This document shows, piece after piece, positions 8,635 through 16,210 of a DNA stretch of 46,222 nt (its first letter is position 1; each line of letters opens with the position of its first letter). A program made the translations under genes and the position numbers. The notes below the pieces were generated by a model. That model was given only the letters and a program-made list of their open reading frames with translations. It did no database searches and was not told the DNA's origin. This DNA comes from Tidjanibacter sp. (GTDB taxonomy: Bacteria; Bacteroidota; Bacteroidia; Bacteroidales; Rikenellaceae), in NCBI GenBank assembly GCA_017390585.1, contig JAFPBB010000028.1, forward strand, positions 1 to 46,222, in the 5' to 3' direction.

Positions 8635-8707
8635 TACTTTTTCTTCCAAAGTTGGAGGGAGTAAAAATAGTAACCACATTGTTTTAACACATTAATATCA
8701 CTCTTCT

Positions 8708-9265
8708 ATGAGCCAGAATACCCAATCGAGAGTCGTACTGCACGACAAAACTTTTGAACTTTCCATCCCCTACGATAGCATTAATGATGCAATTCAGAAG
8801 GTTGCCGACAAGATTAACGAGGACTATAAGGATCTCGAAACTCCTCTTTTCCTCGGTGTTCTGAATGGCGCTTTTATGTTTATGAGCGAACTGATGCAGA
8901 AAATCACCTTCCCTTGCGAGTTGTCGTTTGTGAAACTTGCCTCCTATAGTGGTGTTTCTTCGACAGGTAAGGTGCAGGAACTCATCGGTTTGCGCAATAA
9001 TGTCGAGGGCAGACACATCATCATCGTGGAGGATGTGGTTGATACGGGTGAGAGTATGGAGCATTTGTTGCGCTCGCTTGCTGGTCACAATCCTGCAAGT
9101 GTTTCCATCGCTACGCTGCTCTTCAAGCCCACCAAATTCACCAAGGAGTATGAGGTGAAATATAGGGCTATGGATATCCCCGACGACTTCATTGTTGGTT
9201 TTGGACTCGATTATGATGAGTTGGGACGCAACTTGAGGGATATCTACACTATTGTTAGTGAGTAA
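8708..9265 (+). CDS. hpt: Hypoxanthine phosphoribosyltransferase
   Basis: This purine-salvage enzyme converts hypoxanthine (and guanine) plus PRPP to IMP (GMP). The 185-aa type I phosphoribosyltransferase has the PRPP-binding signature VVEDVVDTGES (about 106-116, with acidic pair E108-D109 before the DTGES loop) and a C-terminal DIPDDFIVGFGLDYD segment typical of HPRT. The length is normal. It starts a short co-directional run with the division protein gene 25 bp downstream. Confidence 0.93.
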   Translation: MSQNTQSRVVLHDKTFELSIPYDSINDAIQKVADKINEDYKDLETPLFLGVLNGAFMFMSELMQKITFPCELSFVKLASYSGVSSTGKVQELIGLRNNVEGRHIIIVEDVVDTGESMEHLLRSLAGHNPASVSIATLLFKPTKFTKEYEVKYRAMDIPDDFIVGFGLDYDELGRNLRDIYTIVSE

Positions 9266-9290
9266 CGGGGTGGCTCTATAGCGTGCTGCG

Positions 9291-9566
9291 ATGAAGCGCT
9301 TCTTGCGTAGATATTGGCATTGGTTGGTTGTTACGGCAGTGTTTGTCGTGATGGTCTTGTTTTTGTCGGACCTCACGTTGGTAAACCTCCTTCGGACCAA
9401 ACGTTCTGTGAGACGTTTGAAAGGCGAAATAGAACGCTACTCTTCTCAAATTGAGCAGGATAGTGTGTTCATACACAGCCTTCAAGACGACGAATTCATT
9501 GAGAAATATGCACGCGAAAAGCATTTGATGCACTCGGAAGGTGAACAATTATTCCTAATAGAATAG
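9291..9566 (+). CDS. Septum formation initiator (DivIC/FtsB-like)
   Basis: A 91-aa bitopic protein with a short basic cytoplasmic tail, one membrane helix at about 12-31 and a periplasmic coiled coil at about 33-70 (NLLRTKRSVRRLKGEIERY region). The EKYAREKHLMHSEGEQLFLI ending is typical of the FtsB/DivIC family, which forms the divisome core with FtsQ and FtsL. Bacteroidetes members are this short. It lies between hpt and the flippase gene in a tight co-directional run. Confidence 0.85.
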   Translation: MKRFLRRYWHWLVVTAVFVVMVLFLSDLTLVNLLRTKRSVRRLKGEIERYSSQIEQDSVFIHSLQDDEFIEKYAREKHLMHSEGEQLFLIE

Positions 9567-9579
9567 AGTATTTGGTAGG

Positions 9580-11043
9580 GTGGCTAATGAATTGAAGCAT
9601 AGCGTTGTGAAAGGCGTGGCGTGGTCTACGGTGGAGAAGATTCTTTCGGCTCTGCTGCAGTTGGCAGTGAGCCTTGTGCTGCTCAATCTTCTCTCTCCAG
9701 AAGACTATGGTTTGATGGCTATAGTGGCGGCCTTTCCCGCCATCCTTATGCCTTTGGTCGACAGCGGATTCTCCCAAGCACTGATACGCAAAAAGGAGGT
9801 GGATGATGTCGACTATTCGTCGGTCTTCTATGTCAATATTGCCATCTCGTTGCTGCTCTATACCACTTTGGTGGCCATAGCTCCCGCTTGTGCGCGGTTT
9901 TTTGGTGCGCCCGACTTTGTTAGCATCGCCCCGATTCTCTATCTGCTAATTCCCATCAACTCGCTCTCCAACATCCAAAACGCCATCCTCCAACGAGGTA
10001 TGGAGTTCAAACATCTCTCGCTCTATGTGCTTGTGGCCAACGCTGTTTCGAGCGCAGTGGCAATATGGATGGCAGTGAGTGGCTGGGGCGTTTGGGCTCT
10101 GGTGGGACAGAGGTTAGGCGTTGTAGTGGTCAAGACTGCTCTGATGTGGTGGGGTAGCAAGTGGCGCCCAAAGTGGGCTTTTTCTTTGGAGCGCATCCGT
10201 GGGATGTTTCGCTATGGTTCGCGCATTTTGCTCAGCGATCTCGTTAGCAACGTCTACTATCAGATTTCCAACCTCTTCATCGGTAAGTTCTACACAAAAG
10301 CCGACCTCGGCTACTACGACCGCGGTAATAAAATAAAGGAAATGCCTGTGACATCGACCATTATGGCTGTGCTGAATGTCACTTTCTCGGCGTTCTCTCG
10401 CCAAAAGGAGGATAGGGCAAAGCTCAATCTTAACGCCCGCAAGGTCTACGTAATATGGGCTTTTGTGATGTTTCCGCTTATGTGTGGACTCATTGCTGTT
10501 GCTGAGGATATGTTCCGCTTGTTGTTGCCCGAAGTGTGGTTACCCGCGGTGCCTTACTTGCGGATTTTGAGTATTGCAGGCCTGCTGGCGCCTCTCTCCG
10601 TCATCTCTTTCAACCTCGTGAAAGTGTGCGACGATGGAAATGTCATTTTCCGCATCGAATTCATCAAGAAACTTATTGCCACAGCCATATTGGCAATAAC
10701 CATCCCCATAAGTGTCAAGGCAATAGCTTGGGGACAGGTGGCCATCTTCATCTCCGATATGACCATCAACTGCTTGACCGCTAAGAGGTATGTTGTGGAA
10801 TGGAGCCTGATTGCACGCGCCAAGGATGTGTTGCCCTATCTGGCAACCACGGGTCTTATGGTGCTCTTCATTTGGGGCCTTGGGATTGCCGGCGCGGCAC
10901 TTTCACTACCTTTGTGGTTGGTGTTTACTCTGAAAATCATTCTCGGAGCTGCTGTCTATGCGCTTCTCTCCGAAGTGTTCCGCCTCGAGGCGTGGAAAGA
11001 GATGAAGGAGATTCTTAGAGGCTATATGCCTAAGCGACGCTAA
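9580..11043 (+). CDS. Polysaccharide flippase, MOP/MATE superfamily (Wzx-like)
   Basis: A 487-aa integral membrane protein with about 12-14 predicted helices. The N-terminal pattern GVAWSTVEKIL, followed by LLSPEDYGLMAIVAAF and SGFSQALIRKKE, is characteristic of lipopolysaccharide/exopolysaccharide flippases that move lipid-linked oligosaccharide across the inner membrane. The start is GTG 9580, 13 bp after the preceding stop; no better ATG precedes the conserved N-terminus. No glycosyltransferases are adjacent, so the transported sugar cannot be inferred. Confidence 0.88.
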   Translation: MANELKHSVVKGVAWSTVEKILSALLQLAVSLVLLNLLSPEDYGLMAIVAAFPAILMPLVDSGFSQALIRKKEVDDVDYSSVFYVNIAISLLLYTTLVAIAPACARFFGAPDFVSIAPILYLLIPINSLSNIQNAILQRGMEFKHLSLYVLVANAVSSAVAIWMAVSGWGVWALVGQRLGVVVVKTALMWWGSKWRPKWAFSLERIRGMFRYGSRILLSDLVSNVYYQISNLFIGKFYTKADLGYYDRGNKIKEMPVTSTIMAVLNVTFSAFSRQKEDRAKLNLNARKVYVIWAFVMFPLMCGLIAVAEDMFRLLLPEVWLPAVPYLRILSIAGLLAPLSVISFNLVKVCDDGNVIFRIEFIKKLIATAILAITIPISVKAIAWGQVAIFISDMTINCLTAKRYVVEWSLIARAKDVLPYLATTGLMVLFIWGLGIAGAALSLPLWLVFTLKIILGAAVYALLSEVFRLEAWKEMKEILRGYMPKRR

Positions 11044-11099
11044 CTTATGCGTGCCGCTGCATATCTTTAGCTTATTAATTTGCACATCGCATATAAGAA

Positions 11100-11124
11100 G
11101 AGGGGATGCATTTTGCATCCCCTC
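11100..11124. terminator. Hairpin between the convergent flippase and oxidoreductase genes
   Basis: GAGGGGATGCA (11100-11110) and TGCATCCCCTC (11114-11124) make a perfect 11-bp stem with a 3-base loop. It is palindromic and so could end transcription from both sides. The T-tracts on either side are weak. Confidence 0.6.
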
Positions 11125-11180
11125 TCTCGGAAGTTTTAAGTGGTCAAATTGATTGTTATCTTTTGACCCAAGAGCATCTC

Positions 11181-11735
11181 TTACTCTGCTTTGTGAACCA
11201 ACTCGATGATCTCACCACCGTGGCGGATTGCCTCCTCGTTGGCGGGAAGAGTCTTCCAAGCACGCTCGGGAAGCGACTTCTTCAGACCAATCTTCACAAA
11301 CTCCATATCTACGATGGGGCAAACTTTCAGGTAGCCGCCCAAAATCATAGTGTTGAAAAGGCGAGCATTACCCATCTTAGCGCACTCCTCGGTAGCATTG
11401 ATGGTGTAGATGTTGATGTCTTTACGAGTGGGGTGGTGGGTGATACCGTTGGTATCGTAGATGAGGTTACCACCGGGGCGAACACTGTTCTCGAACTTGT
11501 CCAAGCTCTGCTGGTTCAGAACGATGATGGTGTCGCACATCTGCACGATGGGGGAGCTAACGGGCTGGTCGCTAACAACAACAGTCACGTTTGCAGTACC
11601 ACCACGCATCTCGGGGCCATAGCTGGGCAACCAGCTAACCTCATAACCCTGCAACATACCCGAGTAGGCCAAAATTTTACCGGTCGAGAGGACACCCTGT
11701 CCACCGAAACCTGCGATAATCAATTCCTGTTTCAT
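11181..11735 (-). CDS. 2-oxoacid:ferredoxin oxidoreductase, gamma subunit
   Basis: The 184-aa gamma subunit belongs to the POR/KOR family, recognised by the N-terminal IAGFGGQGVLSTGKILAYSG motif (7-26), the SYGPEMRGG motif (38-46) and the gamma-family fold length. Together with the next three genes upstream it forms a complete four-gene 2-oxoacid:ferredoxin oxidoreductase. That enzyme oxidatively decarboxylates a 2-oxoacid to an acyl-CoA and reduces ferredoxin. It is the last gene of the leftward operon and ends near the hairpin at 11100-11124. Confidence 0.92.
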   Translation of the reverse strand: MKQELIIAGFGGQGVLSTGKILAYSGMLQGYEVSWLPSYGPEMRGGTANVTVVVSDQPVSSPIVQMCDTIIVLNQQSLDKFENSVRPGGNLIYDTNGITHHPTRKDINIYTINATEECAKMGNARLFNTMILGGYLKVCPIVDMEFVKIGLKKSLPERAWKTLPANEEAIRHGGEIIELVHKAE

Positions 11736-11759
11736 ATCTCAAAAGTCTGTTTTTAGGGG

Positions 11760-12524
11760 TTATTCGTCTTTAATGTCGCCAAGAGGATACTCGGGAACCA
11801 AGTTCTCCTCCATCCACTTGTTGGCCTGAACGGGGCTCATCTTCCAACCGCTGTTGCAAGTTGCAACGAACTCAACGAACGACAAACCTTTGCCTGCCAA
11901 CGAGTTCTCCAAAGCCTTGCGGATGGCCTTCTTTGCCTTGCGAACAGCTGCGGGAGTGTGTACACTCTGACGAGTTACGTAGCACACACCGGGAAGCTGG
12001 CATACAAAGTTGGCAACCTTGTAGGGATAGCCGTGCAACTGGGGATCACGACCATAGGGGCAGGTTGCGGTCTTCATACCGATGAGGGTATTGGGCGACA
12101 TCTGACCACCGGTCATACCATAGATTGCGTTGTTTACATAGAATACTGCGATGCTCTCACCACGGTTGCATACGTGGATACTCTCGGCGGTACCGATTGC
12201 AGCCAAGTCACCGTCACCCTGGTAGGTGAAGACGAGCTTCTCGGGATAGAGCCTGTGTGCGGCGGTAGCAACTGCTGCTGCACGACCGTGAGCTGCCTGA
12301 ATCCAGTCGATGTGGAGGTAGTTGTATGCAAATACCGAGCAACCTACGGGCGATACACCGATAGTCTTATCCTGAACGCCCATCTCCTCGATAACCTCAG
12401 CGATGAGTTTGTGGATAGTACCGTGGCTACAACCGGGGCAGTAGTGCATTACGTTGTCTTTCAAGACGGGAGTCTTCGAATATACCAAATTCTCTTTGGT
12501 TTTCTCAACAATATATTCTGCCAT
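11760..12524 (-). CDS. 2-oxoacid:ferredoxin oxidoreductase, beta (TPP-binding) subunit
   Basis: The 254-aa thiamine-diphosphate subunit has the TPP/Mg motif GDGDLAAIG followed by NNAIYGMTGGQ (roughly 102-140), and the CPGCSHG segment near 29-35 that binds the catalytic Fe-S/TPP region in KOR/VOR enzymes. The 2-oxoglutarate/branched-chain keto acid subfamily is favoured by similarity to Bacteroidales proteins of this operon type. Substrate specificity cannot be settled from sequence alone. It is 9 bp downstream of the alpha gene. Confidence 0.92.
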   Translation of the reverse strand: MAEYIVEKTKENLVYSKTPVLKDNVMHYCPGCSHGTIHKLIAEVIEEMGVQDKTIGVSPVGCSVFAYNYLHIDWIQAAHGRAAAVATAAHRLYPEKLVFTYQGDGDLAAIGTAESIHVCNRGESIAVFYVNNAIYGMTGGQMSPNTLIGMKTATCPYGRDPQLHGYPYKVANFVCQLPGVCYVTRQSVHTPAAVRKAKKAIRKALENSLAGKGLSFVEFVATCNSGWKMSPVQANKWMEENLVPEYPLGDIKDE

Positions 12525-12533
12525 AACTATCTG

Positions 12534-13616
12534 CTATTTAATGATTTTGTTCTTCAGTGCATCATAAACCTGATCGGGAGTGTAGACTGCACCACCGGTA
12601 CGGCCGTAGTGCTCAACGGGCACGGCACCATTTACTGCCAACCTTACGTCGTCTACCATCTGACCCATATTCAACTCGGCAACGAGCACACCTTTGGTCT
12701 TCTGGGCAACCTCGGCAATCTTCTTGCTGGGGAAGGGCCAGAGGGTGATGGGACGGATAAGACCCACCTTGTGGCCATTTGCACGAGCAATAGCGATGGT
12801 CTCCTTGCAGATACGAGCCGACGAACCGAATGCTACGATGAGGTAGTCGGCATCGTCACACATATACTCCTCGAAGCGAACATCCTCCTGCTCGCAACGT
12901 GCGTATTTCTCGAAAATCTTGTAGTTGAACTGCTCCTGTGCATAGGGATCGAGCTCCAAAGAGGTGATGATGTTACCCTCGCGGTCGGCAGTCTTACCGG
13001 TACAAGCCCAGCTGCTGTGCATCTTCACGATCTCCTCGTCGGTCCAGCGGGGACGCTGCTCGGCGAGCTCAACTTTCTCCATCATCTGGCCGATAACGCC
13101 GTCCGAAAGAATCATAACGGGGTTGCGATACTTGAAGGCCAAGTCGAATGCATCGAATACGAAGTCGTGCATCTCCTGAACCGAAGCGGGAGCGAGAACG
13201 ATGATTTTGTAGTCACCGTGACCGCCACCTTTAACTGCCTGGTTATAGTCGCTCTGTGCGGGCTGGATGGTACCAAGACCTGGGCCGCCACGAGTAACGT
13301 TCACAACAACGCAAGGAAGCTCGGCACCTGCCAAGTAGGTCAAACCCTCACACATAAGGCTGATACCGGGGCTCGACGAAGAGGTCATAACCCTCTTGCC
13401 GCAAGCTGCACCGCCGTATACCATATTGATCGACGACACCTCACTCTCGGCCTGAACAACCACCATACCGGTAGTCTCCCAGGGTTTGCGCTCCATAAGT
13501 GTCTCCATTACCTCGCTCTGGGGGGTAATAGGATAGCCGAAATAGCCATCGGCTCCGCAACGAATCGCAGCTTCTGCGATAACTTCGTTGCCTTTCATCA
13601 ATTTAACTTCTCCCAT
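12534..13616 (-). CDS. vorB: 2-oxoacid:ferredoxin oxidoreductase, alpha subunit (VorB-type)
   Basis: The 360-aa alpha subunit has GYPITPQSEVME near 27-38, the QAESEVSSINMVYGGAACG segment (about 55-73) that contacts TPP and the substrate, and the GGPGLGT loop near 110-116. Proteins of this family in Bacteroides are usually annotated 3-methyl-2-oxobutanoate dehydrogenase subunit VorB, although a 2-oxoglutarate role (KorA) is equally possible. It is 3 bp after the ferredoxin-like delta gene, so subunits are probably translated together. Confidence 0.9.
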   Translation of the reverse strand: MGEVKLMKGNEVIAEAAIRCGADGYFGYPITPQSEVMETLMERKPWETTGMVVVQAESEVSSINMVYGGAACGKRVMTSSSSPGISLMCEGLTYLAGAELPCVVVNVTRGGPGLGTIQPAQSDYNQAVKGGGHGDYKIIVLAPASVQEMHDFVFDAFDLAFKYRNPVMILSDGVIGQMMEKVELAEQRPRWTDEEIVKMHSSWACTGKTADREGNIITSLELDPYAQEQFNYKIFEKYARCEQEDVRFEEYMCDDADYLIVAFGSSARICKETIAIARANGHKVGLIRPITLWPFPSKKIAEVAQKTKGVLVAELNMGQMVDDVRLAVNGAVPVEHYGRTGGAVYTPDQVYDALKNKIIK

Positions 13617-13619
13617 AGC

Positions 13620-13847
13620 TTACTCAAATTTTTGTCTGTAAACCGTGATACAAGTGTCCGGGCAAATAATTGCACAACTGGCGCAACCCGTACAGTTGTC
13701 GGGGTTTGCCATATGGGCGTAGTTATAGCCTTTGCCGTTAACGTTGGGCGAGAGTGCCAACACGTCACAGGGGCAAGAGGCAACACATACCTCGCAGCCT
13801 TTGCAGCGCTCGGTATCAACAACGATTGTTCCCTTGATTTTTGCCAT
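13620..13847 (-). CDS. 2-oxoacid:ferredoxin oxidoreductase, delta subunit (2x[4Fe-4S] ferredoxin)
   Basis: A 75-aa two-cluster ferredoxin-like subunit with motifs CKGCEVCVASCP (16-27) and CTGCASCAIICP (53-64). It conducts electrons out of the oxidoreductase to free ferredoxin. It is first of the four oxidoreductase genes and starts 42 bp after the DUF1015 stop. No clear TAnnTTTG box lies in that gap, so it may be read from the serC promoter. Confidence 0.92.
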   Translation of the reverse strand: MAKIKGTIVVDTERCKGCEVCVASCPCDVLALSPNVNGKGYNYAHMANPDNCTGCASCAIICPDTCITVYRQKFE

Positions 13848-13889
13848 ACTGTTTAGTAGTTATTAAATAAATAGGTATAAGTAAGTTCT

Positions 13890-15125
13890 CTAAAACTCGT
13901 GGATTACAACGCCGCTACGCAACTTAGGCTCAAACCAAGTGGTCTTGGGAGGCATAATGTTGCCGCTGTCGGCGATGTCGATAAGCTGCTGCATCGAAAC
14001 AGGATAGAGTGCAAATGCAACCTTCATCTCGCCACTGTCAACCCTCTTCTGCAACTCGCCGAGGCCACGGATGCCACCAACGAAGTCGATGCGTTTGTCC
14101 CTGCGGAGGTCTTTGATGCCCAACACTTTGTCCAAAACGAGGTTGGAGAGTACGGTCACGTCGAGAACGCCGATGGGGTCGTTGTCATCATAGGTACCCT
14201 CTTTGGCGGTCATCGAATACCACTCGCCATCGAGATACAAACCGAAGTTGTGGAGAGCATTGGGCTTGTAGATATCTGCACCCTTCTTCTCAACAACGAA
14301 GTCCTTCTCAACCTCTGCGAGGAACTCCTCTTTCGAGAGACCATTGAGGTCCTTAACCACGCGGTTGTAGTCGATGATATTGAGCTGTGCATCGGGGAAG
14401 ATAACAGCCAAGAAGTAGCAGTACTCCTCCTCGCCGGTGTGGTTGGGGTTAGCCTGCATCCTCTCCTTACCTACGCCTGCAGCAGCAGCGGTACGGTGGT
14501 GACCATCTGCCACATAGAGTGCGGGAATCTGCTCGAAGATGGCGGTGATGTTGGCGATGTCCTCGTCTTTGTCGATGAGCCAGAGGGTGTGGCCTACGCC
14601 GTCCTCGCTCACGAAGTCATACTGGGGTGCGTCCTCGATAATGCGGTTAACGATGGCGTTCATATCCTCTCTCTCGGGGTAGGCGAAGAACACGGGCTCG
14701 AGGTTGGCGCTCTGTGCCCTAACGTGTTTCATACGATCCTCCTCTTTGTCGGCGCGGGTGAGCTCGTGCTTTTTGATGCGGCCCTCGAGGTAGTCCTGGA
14801 AGTGGCAGCAAGCAACCAAACCATACTGGCGTTTGCCGTTCATAGTCTGGGCGTAGATGTAGTAGCACTCCTTCTCCTCCTTCACGAGCCAACCTTTCTC
14901 TTTCCAGCTCTTGTAGTTCTCTACAGCTTTTGCGTAGACAGCCTCGTCGTGCTCGTCGATAATGGGGTCGAAATCGATCTCGGGTTTGATGATGTGGAGA
15001 AGGCTCTTCTCACCGGCCTCGGCTTTTGCCTCAACGGAGTTGAGAACGTCGTAGGGGCGCGATGCTACCTCGTTTGCCAATGCCTGTGGTGGACGTACAC
15101 CACAGAATGCTTTAATCTTTACCAT
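13890..15125 (-). CDS. DUF1015 family protein in the serine operon
   Basis: A 411-aa soluble protein of the DUF1015 family. Visible family marks are RPYDVL near 23-28, the KKHELTRADKEEDR stretch at 118-131 and a DGHHR motif at 207-211. No biochemical role is firmly established for the family. DGHHR resembles nucleotide-binding motifs of ParB/sulfiredoxin-fold kinases, which is only suggestive. It lies 15 bp after serA and downstream of serC, a linkage common in Bacteroidetes and some other anaerobes, pointing to a role in serine or phosphoserine metabolism (inference). Confidence 0.9.
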   Translation of the reverse strand: MVKIKAFCGVRPPQALANEVASRPYDVLNSVEAKAEAGEKSLLHIIKPEIDFDPIIDEHDEAVYAKAVENYKSWKEKGWLVKEEKECYYIYAQTMNGKRQYGLVACCHFQDYLEGRIKKHELTRADKEEDRMKHVRAQSANLEPVFFAYPEREDMNAIVNRIIEDAPQYDFVSEDGVGHTLWLIDKDEDIANITAIFEQIPALYVADGHHRTAAAAGVGKERMQANPNHTGEEEYCYFLAVIFPDAQLNIIDYNRVVKDLNGLSKEEFLAEVEKDFVVEKKGADIYKPNALHNFGLYLDGEWYSMTAKEGTYDDNDPIGVLDVTVLSNLVLDKVLGIKDLRRDKRIDFVGGIRGLGELQKRVDSGEMKVAFALYPVSMQQLIDIADSGNIMPPKTTWFEPKLRSGVVIHEF

Positions 15126-15140
15126 ATTGTGTGGGGCGGA

Positions 15141-16064
15141 TTATTTGTTAACCTGGAATTTGCGATTGCCGTTTACGAAGAAATCAACAATCTGAGTTGC
15201 AGCGGCTTTTGCGGCGTTGTAGTTGGCCTCTGCGGTCTCTGCACCCTGTTTCTTGGGGGTTGCAAACACGCGGTTGCCATATTTCTCAACGAGCTCTGCC
15301 TGGCAAGCTGCAGCGATATCGCTGGCATACTTGAGGTCCTCGCGCTCGCCCAAAACTGCCATCAGATCCTCCTCGTTGATAACCTCCTTACGAGCGGTGT
15401 TCACCAAGATGGCGCCCTTAGGCATCGACTCGAGAAGGTGGCGGTCAACCGATTTGAGGTATTTTGCAGTTGCGGGGATGTGGAGCGAGATGTAGTCGCA
15501 AGTTTTGTAGAGCTCCTCGGCGGTCTCAACGCGGGTTACGCCGTTGTTCTCGAAGATGCTCATATCGGTAATCGAGGGCGAGAGGGCATATACCTCCATA
15601 CCCAGAGCTTTACCATAGCGACCTACGATCTGACCGATGTTGCCGTAGCCGTGGATACCGAGTTTCTTGCCGCTAACCTCTTTGCCGGTGCCGGGTTTGA
15701 AGGTGTTGCGCGACATATAAATCATCAGACCGAGAGCCAACTCTGCTACTGCATTGGCGTTCTGGCCGGGGGTGTTCATAACAACGATGCCACGCTCGGT
15801 TGCGGCTGCACAATCTACATTGTCATAGCCTGCGCCCGCGCGTACAACGATTTTCAGCTGGGGAGCTGCAGCCATAACCTCGGCGGTAACTTTGTCGCTA
15901 CGGATGATGAGGGCGTCTGCGTCCTTCACTGCATCGAGAAGCTGTGCTTTCTCGGTGTATTTCTCAAGGAGGGCAAGCTCCATACCTGCCTCTTTCACTA
16001 CGTTAGCAATAGCATCTACTGCTGCTTTTGCAAAAGGTTTCTCTGTTGCTACTAAAATCTTCAT
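15141..16064 (-). CDS. serA: D-3-phosphoglycerate dehydrogenase, short form without ACT domain
   Basis: SerA oxidises 3-phosphoglycerate to phosphohydroxypyruvate, the first step of serine synthesis. The 307-aa protein has a substrate/NAD two-domain fold, the dinucleotide motif GYGNIG (139-144) and the active-site Arg in NTARKEV (Arg225). The segment that normally reads TPHxG is TPKKQG (269-274), so the usual catalytic His is replaced by Lys. No C-terminal ACT or ASB domain is present, so classical serine feedback is not expected. The start is the internal Met (MKILVATEKPF). An upstream in-frame extension to 16139 crosses an inverted repeat (16082-16152) and is probably leader. Confidence 0.92.
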   Translation of the reverse strand: MKILVATEKPFAKAAVDAIANVVKEAGMELALLEKYTEKAQLLDAVKDADALIIRSDKVTAEVMAAAPQLKIVVRAGAGYDNVDCAAATERGIVVMNTPGQNANAVAELALGLMIYMSRNTFKPGTGKEVSGKKLGIHGYGNIGQIVGRYGKALGMEVYALSPSITDMSIFENNGVTRVETAEELYKTCDYISLHIPATAKYLKSVDRHLLESMPKGAILVNTARKEVINEEDLMAVLGEREDLKYASDIAAACQAELVEKYGNRVFATPKKQGAETAEANYNAAKAAATQIVDFFVNGNRKFQVNK

Positions 16065-16081
16065 AGGTTCTATTAAGCCAT

Positions 16082-16152
16082 AAAAGTCCACAGCGCGCTC
16101 TCGATTATGCTCGAAGGTGTATGGCACAACGGTAGGCATACTGTGGACTTTT
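16082..16152 (-). promoter_or_regulatory. Leader inverted repeat before serA (possible attenuator or terminator)
   Basis: AAAAGTCCACAG (16082-16093) and CTGTGGACTTTT (16141-16152) are exact 12-bp inverted copies separated by 47 bp. In the serA-sense transcript the second arm ends in TTTTA, like an intrinsic terminator, 18 bp ahead of the serA ATG. The loop holds smaller complementary pieces (GTATG/CATAC and TCGA/TCGA). Seen: the repeat. Inferred: control of serA relative to serC. A 71-bp mini-insertion with terminal inverted repeats is the alternative. Confidence 0.45.
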
Positions 16153-16165
16153 TGTTGTATTAGGT

Positions 16166-16188
16166 GGTTGCGCCGCGAGGGCGCAACC
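16166..16188 (-). terminator. GC-rich intercistronic hairpin after serC
   Basis: GGTTGCGCC (16166-16174) and GGCGCAACC (16180-16188) make a perfect 9-bp GC-rich stem with a 5-base loop, about 23 bp after the serC stop. No T-run follows in the serC direction. It may therefore be an RNA-stability or pausing element rather than a full terminator. Confidence 0.45.
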
Positions 16189-16210
16189 GTTGGTTTTGGA
16201 TTAACTCGGT

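Noticed and set aside
11958-13856. A 632-codon plus-strand frame opposite the 2-oxoacid oxidoreductase genes
   Set aside because: Same antisense shadow effect; it crosses three real genes with intact motifs on the minus strand and shows no protein-family features.
13899-16055. A 718-codon open frame on the plus strand opposite DUF1015 and serA
   Set aside because: It is a codon-bias shadow: it runs antisense over two well-supported genes and their junction, has no recognisable domain, and its residues mirror the third-position pattern of the sense genes.
16065-16139. N-terminal extension of SerA by 25 codons
   Set aside because: It covers the leader inverted repeat, and the normal short-SerA N-terminus starts at the internal Met. 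It is kept only as a possible leader peptide in the finding.
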